The position numbers and the translations under genes are program-made. Source: Novosphingobium sp. Chol11 (lineage in GTDB: Bacteria > Pseudomonadota > Alphaproteobacteria > Sphingomonadales > Sphingomonadaceae). Taken from it: a stretch of DNA of 50,220 bases. Position 1 is the stretch's first letter. The number at the start of each line of letters is the position of its first letter. The stretch lies in assembly GCF_900218065.1 (NCBI RefSeq), contig NZ_OBMU01000002.1, positions 1-50,220 of the forward strand. The letters are read 5' to 3'. The notes beneath the pieces are model-generated. The model was given only the letters and a program-made list of their open reading frames with translations. It did no database searches and had not been told where the DNA came from. This document shows, piece after piece, positions 44,271 through 50,220 of the stretch.

Positions 44271-45341
44271 TTATGCGCCGACCAGCTCACGCGGCGCTTC
44301 GGCCGGATATTCGGCAGGGCCACCATAGTCATAAGCGGCATTCAGCGCCTTGATGAAAGCCGGATCATTCAGCGGATCAGTCGGCGTCTCGATCTGGAAG
44401 CCGCGCGAACGGACATCCTTGATCAGCGTGTCGAATACCTGATCATAGGTGAGGTTGTCCGAGCCATCCATGTTCTTCTTGAGCTCGGCATAATCTTCGA
44501 ACACTTCGGCCGACCAGTGGACGAGGAAGCGTAGTTCATCGGTATGATAACGCTCGATGACTTCGTCACCGGTCTTTACCAGCCAACCATCAGGGTTGCC
44601 CGGTTCGCCGCTGAACAAGGAGTCGAAGCCCAGACCCTTCGGCTTGCGGCGCTCGATCGGGCCGTTGGCTTCGCCGCGATGGACGAGCATCTCGTTCTGG
44701 ACGAGCACGCCCCGATTATAGACAGGCGGCTGCAAGCGGGCGGGCTTTTCCAGCGGGCCCTTGGGCCAATAGGTGAAGCCGCTTTCCGGGTCATGGCTGA
44801 ACCAGGTGATCACCTGTGCCATCTTGATCAGATAGTCCTGGAACAGGCCCGAGCGGCCCATGATCGAACAGAGCCAAGTGGGCGAGTTCTCATAACGCAC
44901 GCCACGGAAGCTCGGCGAGTCCAGATGGCCCGGATCAGTGTTGCCGCAGGGGCCGTTCACGTTGAACAGCATCATCTGCGGCTTGGCATATTCCGCGTTC
45001 CAGTAGGACTTGGCATATTCCAGGAAGGTAGGATTGTAGAAGGTGTCCTGGATTTCCGGATACATGCAGGTCGAATAATTGGCATAGAAGCCCCGGAAGG
45101 TGGGCGTCAGGAACATGTCCAGCGACGGTTCGAACCCTTCCGGAAATCCGCCAGCGAAAGTCGCGATAAGGGACTCAGGCGTCGGGAAATGCTGGGCAAT
45201 GATGAGCTTCCACGCTCCGCTATGGACCACGTCCAGCAGCCGCCTACGCTGATCCTCGGTATACACATTGCTCAGTTCGCGCGGCGGCGAAACAGGCTGC
45301 AGGAGGTCGGACAAATGCCGCTTCTGCTCATTGCTCAACAT
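44271..45341 (-). CDS. unrecognised protein with HxD...H motif, possible Fe(II)/2-oxoglutarate oxygenase
   Basis: A 356-residue soluble protein not matched to a named family. It has GHLDSPSFRG (His139, Asp141) and, 80 residues later, LVHRGEANGPIERRK with His221 followed by Arg at +10/+11. This HxD...H-x10-R layout is typical of jelly-roll Fe(II)/2-oxoglutarate oxygenases, which hydroxylate or desaturate substrates. The rest, with many aromatic and Pro residues, gives no further clue. The ATG at 45341 is chosen over a TTG seven codons upstream. A 22-base palindrome lies in its promoter region. Function is not known. Confidence 0.7.
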   Translation of the reverse strand: MLSNEQKRHLSDLLQPVSPPRELSNVYTEDQRRRLLDVVHSGAWKLIIAQHFPTPESLIATFAGGFPEGFEPSLDMFLTPTFRGFYANYSTCMYPEIQDTFYNPTFLEYAKSYWNAEYAKPQMMLFNVNGPCGNTDPGHLDSPSFRGVRYENSPTWLCSIMGRSGLFQDYLIKMAQVITWFSHDPESGFTYWPKGPLEKPARLQPPVYNRGVLVQNEMLVHRGEANGPIERRKPKGLGFDSLFSGEPGNPDGWLVKTGDEVIERYHTDELRFLVHWSAEVFEDYAELKKNMDGSDNLTYDQVFDTLIKDVRSRGFQIETPTDPLNDPAFIKALNAAYDYGGPAEYPAEAPRELVGA

Positions 45342-45400
45342 GGCTCTCGAACTCCTCTCCAAACAGCCAGGCGAATCGTCCCATTCGCCATCAATAGAAC

Positions 45401-45422
45401 AAAGTTATCGATCTATAACTTT
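45401..45422. promoter_or_regulatory. 22-base palindrome, candidate operator
   Basis: AAAGTTAT-CGATCT-ATAACTTT, 8-base perfect arms, in the 241-base divergent gap between the HxD protein and the DUF1214 operon. It is well placed to control one or both; no TetR- or MarR-type gene is adjacent. Confidence 0.5.
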
Positions 45423-45582
45423 TTCGTCAATCCTCTTTGGTGAGTGGATGCTCATACCCACCGCCCGGCCATTTTGCGTCACACAAGAAGGATAATGGCA
45501 CGGGATCGACAGAAGAATGGCTGGCCCCACAAGCGCGACGGTGGCACCTTCCCCACAACAAGATAGGAGAGGACAGGGCGCA

Positions 45583-46848
45583 ATGGCTGACGCGTTGGAC
45601 GGATCGAACGACAAGCGCGATATGGAAGCGCGCGCGGCAGAGCGGCTGCTCTCTGGCCAGTCCTGGGAAGATTTTTGCGATGTCCTGAAGGTTGCGGGCG
45701 GGATGATCGACCGGTTCGGTGATGACCCGTCCGATCTGGACAGGGCCGAATGGTATCGGTTCCTGACGCGCGTTGCGCGGTCAAGCTTCGAACGACTGAT
45801 CGAAAATGCCGAGCCCACGCGCCCGCGCCTGCGGGACATGGTGTGGAGGCAGTCGATCAACGTGCAAACGGTCGATCAGGACCATCTGATGTGCCAGTTC
45901 GATGAAGCCCGTGATTACCGGATCATCGGCACGCGCGGCACCATACCCTATTTCGTTCTTGCCATTTTGACCGCCCCCGCGCCGGAAGATGTCGGGGCGC
46001 GCGATTGGGCTCAACTTGGCCTGAACGGCCTGAAGGAATTCGACCCCTCCAATCTGAAGACGACCGGGTTCCTGGGCAGCCAGCAGCTTCATGTCGAGGA
46101 TGACGGGACGTTCGAGATCATCCTGTCGCAAAATGATCCGGGCGAAGGCAAGAACTGGCTGAAACTGCAGCCCGACAGCAATTGCATCCTTATCCGGCTC
46201 GTCTGGAGCGACCGGGACAGGGAAATTGCGCCTGACATGCGGATCGAGCGGATGGATGAAGCGGCGCCCGAACCACTCACCCCCGCGCTGATGGCCAATA
46301 ATCTGGCGTGGGCCGGGCAGGCCGTGCTTGGCTATGCGGAGCTGGTGCGCAACTGGTGGAACGGCACGCAAGGCAACTTCGCCGCGAAGCTGAACCGGCT
46401 CGACTATAGCCGCGCACAATATCTGTCGAATGGAGGGGTGCCCGACCGCCACGTTGCCTTTGGCGGCTGGGAAAAGAAGCTGGAAGAAGCACTGGTGCTG
46501 GAGTTCGTGCCGCCTGAATGCGAATATTGGAACTTCCAGATCTGCAACATGTGGCAGGAAAATCTCGACACGTTTGAGGATGGCAATGGGTGGGTAAACA
46601 ACTACCGCTTCGTTGCCGAGCCTGACGGCCGCGTGCGCATCATCATCGCCGAACATGATCCAGGCCTTGGCGGGAATTGGGTGAATTCCTTCGGTCATGA
46701 AAGGGGCATCTGGGGATTGCGGCTCGTGCGAACGGAGAGCACCGCAGAGGTCAATCTGTGGCGCTTGCCGCTCGCCCGATTGGAGGCAGAGGGCGAAGCA
46801 GCGCTCAGTCCCGACGCAGCGATCCTGACCGGACAATTTGTGGATTGA
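45583..46848 (+). CDS. DUF1214 domain protein
   Basis: A 421-residue paralogue of the protein at 1704-2792. The shared block is PP-x-C-x-YWNFQI-x-N-W from residue 310, followed by DPGLGGNW; N-terminal helices with WxxF and RYLSRLTR-like parts also correspond. No signal peptide or catalytic motif was seen. AGGAGAGG precedes the ATG at 45583; a longer frame to 45517 has no such site. It is the first gene of a five-gene operon and is followed four bases later by a VOC gene, the same neighbour as the other copy. The function of the domain is unknown. Confidence 0.82.
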   Translation: MADALDGSNDKRDMEARAAERLLSGQSWEDFCDVLKVAGGMIDRFGDDPSDLDRAEWYRFLTRVARSSFERLIENAEPTRPRLRDMVWRQSINVQTVDQDHLMCQFDEARDYRIIGTRGTIPYFVLAILTAPAPEDVGARDWAQLGLNGLKEFDPSNLKTTGFLGSQQLHVEDDGTFEIILSQNDPGEGKNWLKLQPDSNCILIRLVWSDRDREIAPDMRIERMDEAAPEPLTPALMANNLAWAGQAVLGYAELVRNWWNGTQGNFAAKLNRLDYSRAQYLSNGGVPDRHVAFGGWEKKLEEALVLEFVPPECEYWNFQICNMWQENLDTFEDGNGWVNNYRFVAEPDGRVRIIIAEHDPGLGGNWVNSFGHERGIWGLRLVRTESTAEVNLWRLPLARLEAEGEAALSPDAAILTGQFVD

Positions 46849-46852
46849 TGCC

Positions 46853-47266
46853 ATGGCTGTGCGCACGCTTGACCATGTAAACATCCGCACGGCGGACGTG
46901 CCGGGCACTGCCGCCTTCTTCAAGGATGTGCTGGGCCTTCGCGCCGACACTGCGCCGGGCGCGGAATCCATCGCCAAGGGTTGCTGGATCCACGATCCCG
47001 ATGACCGGCCGATCATCCACATCGGTCCGATAGAGGCGCGCTATCCAAGTGACGACGCATTTCCCTTCCACCCCGCATGGGGAAGTGGCGCGGTGCATCA
47101 TGTCGCGTTGGAGTGCGATGATCTGCCGGTGATGCTGAGCCGTCTGACGACAGCAGGCGTGAGCGTCGTGCGGAAAGATTATCCGCCTGCCAATCTCGTC
47201 CAGCTGTTCGTGGAAGAGCGGAACGGGATCATCCTGGAACTCAACTTCCGTTTGGAGCAGGCATGA
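46853..47266 (+). CDS. VOC-family (glyoxalase fold) protein
   Basis: A 137-residue vicinal-oxygen-chelate protein. The metal residues fit His (LDHVNI), His (VHHVAL) and Glu (ILELNF), so the metal site looks intact, unlike that of the VOC protein at 2895-3296. It begins four bases after the DUF1214 stop and overlaps the TIM-barrel start as ATGA. Possible reactions include epimerisation, lyase or dioxygenase chemistry. Its repeated pairing with DUF1214 suggests a joint step. Confidence 0.87.
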   Translation: MAVRTLDHVNIRTADVPGTAAFFKDVLGLRADTAPGAESIAKGCWIHDPDDRPIIHIGPIEARYPSDDAFPFHPAWGSGAVHHVALECDDLPVMLSRLTTAGVSVVRKDYPPANLVQLFVEERNGIILELNFRLEQA

Positions 47267-48120
47267 CGGCCGATCCGATGCTGGTCCTGTCGGGCCCACC
47301 CTTTGGGCATCTGCCGCTGCTCGATCGCCTGGCACCCGCGCGGGAAGCAGGCTTTTCCGCCATATCGTTGATGCCCGGCGACATCTGGTCGCTGGAAGCC
47401 GCCGGGATGAGCGCAGTCGAGATCGGCCAGCGGATAGCAGACCATGGCCTCGCCGTCATGGAAATGGATTGCACGGCCTGCTGGTTGCCGAGCCAGCGGA
47501 CTGCGGGTGACGATGTTCCCATGGCTGCGCTCCTGCGATCCTTGACACCAGATCGCGTGATCGAAGCCGCAGCGCGGATCGGATCGCCCTCCGTCACTGC
47601 CGTGGAGATGATGGGCGTTACGACCTCGCTCGATGAAGCGGCGGAAGCCTTCGCAAATCTGTGCGATCTTGCCGCTGAACATGGTTTGAAGGTGCATATC
47701 GAGTTCCTGCCCTTTGGCGGGATTCCCGATTTGGCGAGCGCATGGGCGATTGTTCAGGCGGCAGGACGGATCAATGGCGGCCTGACGATGGACAGCTGGC
47801 ACTTCTTCCGCAGTGGTTCGAGCTTTGAGCTGCTGGAGCAAATTCCCGGATCGCGCATCCACACCATCCAGATCAATGATGCCCCGACAAAGGCTGAACC
47901 CGACCTGCTGCAGGAAACGATGAGTGCCCGCCTGATCCCTGGGCAAGGCAGTTTCGACCTCCCGCGCTTCATTCGAACACTGGATCGGACGGGGACCGAA
48001 GCACCGATTTCCGTCGAGATCTTTTCGGCCTCGACCCGGTCGGCGCCGGTGGCCGAAGCGATAAAATCCTGGGCGCCAGCCGCCCACGGCATCATCAGAA
48101 AGGCAAGAGAGATACAATGA
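47263..48120 (+). CDS. TIM-barrel isomerase/epimerase-like protein (AP-endonuclease 2 fold)
   Basis: A 285-residue xylose-isomerase-like protein with probable metal ligands in HIEFLPFG, MDSWHFFRSG, IQINDAP and VEIFS. It overlaps its neighbours on both sides. Followed by a Gfo/Idh dehydrogenase, it recalls IolE-IolG in inositol breakdown and the oxidation-elimination pairs that cleave glycosides. Such a pair oxidises a ring hydroxyl and then removes water or a group. Which applies here is unknown. Confidence 0.85.
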   Translation: MTADPMLVLSGPPFGHLPLLDRLAPAREAGFSAISLMPGDIWSLEAAGMSAVEIGQRIADHGLAVMEMDCTACWLPSQRTAGDDVPMAALLRSLTPDRVIEAAARIGSPSVTAVEMMGVTTSLDEAAEAFANLCDLAAEHGLKVHIEFLPFGGIPDLASAWAIVQAAGRINGGLTMDSWHFFRSGSSFELLEQIPGSRIHTIQINDAPTKAEPDLLQETMSARLIPGQGSFDLPRFIRTLDRTGTEAPISVEIFSASTRSAPVAEAIKSWAPAAHGIIRKAREIQ

Positions 48121-49244
48121 ATGGAGAGGAGGCGCCAATCGGCGCGGTGGTCGTGGGCACGGGCTTTGGCTTGTTCACGCATGTGAGGGCGTTGCGCAAC
48201 GCGGGTTTCGAGGTTCGCGCGATCATCGGGCGCAACAGGGAACGCACCGCAGAACGCGCTGCGCCACTCGGCGTCCCGCTGGCGTCGGACAATCTGGAAC
48301 AGGTACTCGCCGATGATCCGGCGATCCGCCTTGTGACAGTCGCAACGCCGCCGCACGCCCACTATACGCCGGTCATGCAGGCGATCGCCGCCGGTCGCCA
48401 TGTGATGTGCGAAAAGCCTTTCGCGCGTGATCTGACGCAGGCGCGCGAGATGCTCCACGCGGCGAACAGGGCAGGGATCGTCCATGCTCTGGGCGCGGAG
48501 TTCCGGTTCGACAGCGCGCAATCACTGTTGCGGCGTGTGGTGCAGGACGGCCTCATCGGTGATCCGCTGATGTTCAGCCGCATCTATCAGCAACCCGGCA
48601 CGGGCGAGGACGAGCCGCTTGCGGATTGGTGGACGGACGCAGCCCAGGGCGGCGGATTCCTGGGGGCGTTCGGCACGCACATGATTGATCAGGTTCGTTC
48701 GACCGTGGGTGAGATCGTCGCGGTCAATGCGATATTGCGCAAGCTTACGACCAGCCGTCCCACGATGACGTCGGACGATTATTATAATGTGCAATTCCGC
48801 ACGGCGAACGGCTGCATGGGTGTGATCGAGGCGGCGATGAACTTCCCCGGCCCGTTCGTCATGGCGACGAAGGTCGCGGGAACGAAGGGTGCCGCGTGGA
48901 TCCAATCGGGCAGCGCCTTTGGCGATCCCGAAGAAGTCTGGATCAAGGACGCGGACGGGGCTCGTCAGGTGCCGATGCCGGACGAACTGGTCAACCCGGC
49001 GCCCGAGCCCTTTGCTGTCAAGGAACTGATCCAGACCGAAATGGATCGTTGGCATACGCAAGGCTTCGATGTCGCGCCCTATGCCAAGCTGTTCCGCCAG
49101 ATGAAGGCCAGGATCGAAGGGCGTGCGCCTCCGCTGCCTGATCCGGCGGGTGATTTTCAGGACGCAGCGGCGGGGCAGGCGGTGCTGGACGCCTCTCGCC
49201 TGTCCGCCGCGGAAGGCCGTTGGGTCGAAGTGGAGGCAGTATGA
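48117..49244 (+). CDS. Gfo/Idh/MocA-family oxidoreductase
   Basis: A 375-residue NAD(P)-dependent dehydrogenase. The Rossmann start VVVGTGFGLFTHV, CEKPFARDL with the catalytic Lys, and GGGFLGAFGTHMID with the second active-site His/Asp are in family order. Substrates are normally sugars, cyclitols or similar polyhydroxy rings. It overlaps the TIM-barrel gene (ATGA) and the SDR gene (ATGA). In a steroid locus it may act on a hydroxylated ring fragment or on a sugar of a steroid glycoside. Confidence 0.92.
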   Translation: MNGEEAPIGAVVVGTGFGLFTHVRALRNAGFEVRAIIGRNRERTAERAAPLGVPLASDNLEQVLADDPAIRLVTVATPPHAHYTPVMQAIAAGRHVMCEKPFARDLTQAREMLHAANRAGIVHALGAEFRFDSAQSLLRRVVQDGLIGDPLMFSRIYQQPGTGEDEPLADWWTDAAQGGGFLGAFGTHMIDQVRSTVGEIVAVNAILRKLTTSRPTMTSDDYYNVQFRTANGCMGVIEAAMNFPGPFVMATKVAGTKGAAWIQSGSAFGDPEEVWIKDADGARQVPMPDELVNPAPEPFAVKELIQTEMDRWHTQGFDVAPYAKLFRQMKARIEGRAPPLPDPAGDFQDAAAGQAVLDASRLSAAEGRWVEVEAV

Positions 49245-49993
49245 CGAACCCATCCTATGATTTTTCCGGCGCGCATGTCCTCGTCACCGGCGGCACCAGC
49301 GGCATTGGCGCTGCGGCAGCGGGGGCCTATCGCGAAGCCGGTGCGGACGTGACCATCACAGGCACGCGCGGGAGCGCCAGCGAATATGATGCCGACCTGT
49401 CCGGCTATCGCTATCTGCAGATGGACATTGAGAGTGGCGAGAGCATCGACGCCGTTGCCGCCAGCCTCGACCGACTGGACATATTGGTGAACAATGCCGG
49501 GATGGCGCTGCCAAGCCTGGGCCTTGACGAATATGAGCCAGATGTTTTCGCGCGATCCGTCAATATGCTGCTGGTCGGCGCTTTCCGCATGGCCCGGCAA
49601 AGCGCTGACCTGCTGGCACAAAGCAAAATTGCAGGAGGTGCGAGCGTCGTCAGCATCGCATCCATGAGCAGTTATTTCGGCATCCCGATCGTGCCGGGCT
49701 ATGGGGCGGCGAAGACGGGCCTGCTTGGCCTTACCCGAACGCTGGCGGTGAAGTGGGGCGAGCGCGGCATCCGCGTCAATGCCGTCGCGGCAGGGCTGAC
49801 CCGCAGCCGCATGACGGAGGGCACGTTCGCGCAGGATGAGTGGATGGCGCCGACGCTTGCGAGAACGCCGCTGGGCCGCCCGGGCGAACCTGAAGACATC
49901 GCCAATGCGATCCTGTTCCTGTCGAGCCCCGGCGCTGCGTGGATCACGGGCCAGACCTTGGCCGTCGACGGGGGATATACCGTCGCGGGCTGA
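49241..49993 (+). CDS. short-chain dehydrogenase/reductase
   Basis: A 250-residue classical SDR with TGGTSGIG, NNAG, Ser in VSIASMSS and the Tyr-x3-Lys in GYGAAKTG; it ends with DGGYTVAG. The ATG at 49241 overlaps the Gfo/Idh stop as ATGA, in preference to a frame starting at 49220. It is the last gene of the DUF1214-VOC-TIM-Gfo/Idh operon and is followed by a strong terminator. Confidence 0.92.
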   Translation: MTNPSYDFSGAHVLVTGGTSGIGAAAAGAYREAGADVTITGTRGSASEYDADLSGYRYLQMDIESGESIDAVAASLDRLDILVNNAGMALPSLGLDEYEPDVFARSVNMLLVGAFRMARQSADLLAQSKIAGGASVVSIASMSSYFGIPIVPGYGAAKTGLLGLTRTLAVKWGERGIRVNAVAAGLTRSRMTEGTFAQDEWMAPTLARTPLGRPGEPEDIANAILFLSSPGAAWITGQTLAVDGGYTVAG

Positions 49994-50011
49994 TTATAGG
50001 CATCCGATATG

Positions 50012-50046
50012 AAAGGAGCCGGTCTTTGCAGGCCGGCTCCTTTTTT
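50012..50046 (+). terminator. intrinsic terminator
   Basis: AAGGAGCCGG and CCGGCTCCTT form 10-base arms followed by a run of T. It closes the DUF1214-to-SDR operon and, with its A-rich left side, can also serve the convergent monooxygenase gene. Confidence 0.9.
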
Positions 50047-50059
50047 ACGTCCGAACTGC

Positions 50060-50220
50060 TTAGTGCAGCTCGAAATTCTCTTTGACCGGCCCGCGTGTCT
50101 GATTCCAGAGGTCCACAAGCCGCCACGGCCAGGACAGGAATACGCGGCCCTTCGAGTTATTATAGTAGCTGCTCGCCCTTGGATGGGTCCAGATCATGTT
50201 CTTCATCTGGTCTTCCACCG
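50060..50220 (-). CDS. Baeyer-Villiger-type flavin monooxygenase, C-terminal part
   Basis: Only the last 53 residues lie in the window; the gene continues beyond 50220. The segment reads IWTHPRASSYYNN, then SKGRVFLSWPWRLVDLW, and ends FELH before TAA. This WTHP-x-Y-N-GR-PWRLVDLW pattern is the C-terminus of Baeyer-Villiger/flavin-containing monooxygenases that turn ketones into esters or lactones. It converges on the SDR at 49241-49993. A steroid D-ring or side-chain ketone is a possible substrate. Confidence 0.8.
   Translation of the reverse strand, partial: VEDQMKNMIWTHPRASSYYNNSKGRVFLSWPWRLVDLWNQTRGPVKENFELH

Overview
The window is high-GC, gene-dense and looks like part of a Sphingomonadaceae genome (Novosphingobium/Sphingobium-like). 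The grounds are two sphingomonad-type TonB-dependent receptors with the mature start IVVTARR, intergenic palindromes of the CCGGATCAAGTCCGG and CCCTGAGCTTGTCGAAGGG kinds, and many tightly overlapping catabolic genes. No rRNA, tRNA, CRISPR array, transposase or integrase was seen. The genus is an inference.

The theme is breakdown of steroids or similar polycyclic compounds. The clearest evidence is a delta5-3-ketosteroid isomerase (43803-44213) with its catalytic Tyr/Asp/Asp in place, divergent from a KshA-like Rieske oxygenase (42551-43630), and a BaiE/Hsh2-like bile-acid 7alpha-dehydratase (34655-35188) with the Tyr/Asp/His triad. Around these lie eight short-chain dehydrogenases, two further SnoaL-fold proteins, a flavin-dependent luciferase-like oxygenase, a GMC oxidoreductase, a P450 with its ferredoxin, a LuxR-type regulator and two TonB receptors.

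Layout. 1-5027: HSL-type esterase, SnoaL protein, DUF1214 protein, VOC protein, zinc alcohol dehydrogenase, second SnoaL protein. 5028-9579: EmrA-EmrB-OprM-type tripartite efflux operon behind a sigma70-like promoter and a palindrome. 9612-12953: SDR and TonB receptor 1. 13178-16894: operon for a split B12-dependent acyl-CoA mutase, its MeaB GTPase and an EthD protein; the mutase has an unusual active site. 17021-18762: two tandem AraC regulators. 18801-27532: long minus-strand series of quinone oxidoreductase, enoyl-CoA hydratase/3-hydroxyacyl-CoA dehydrogenase, acyl-CoA dehydrogenase, APH-type kinase, alpha/beta hydrolase, TIM-barrel isomerase, ferredoxin and P450, with a LysR regulator and SRPBCC protein upstream. 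29386-33660: GMC oxidoreductase and three SDRs ending in a strong terminator. 33705-39924: SDR, BaiE-like dehydratase, TonB receptor 2, LuxR regulator, luciferase-like oxygenase. 40083-44213: TIM-barrel protein, two SDRs, KshA-like oxygenase, ketosteroid isomerase. 44271-45341: unrecognised HxD...H protein. 45583-49993: DUF1214, VOC, TIM-barrel, Gfo/Idh and SDR operon. 50060-50220: C-terminal end of a Baeyer-Villiger-type monooxygenase running off the window.

A plausible joint picture (inference) is uptake by the TonB receptors, oxidation of ring hydroxyls by SDRs, double-bond isomerisation and dehydration by the isomerase and SnoaL proteins, ring hydroxylation by the Rieske protein, and CoA-based degradation of side-chain or ring fragments by the acyl-CoA enzymes and the mutase. 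KshB reductase, KstD, HsaC and thiolase genes were not found here, so the pathway is incomplete in this window.
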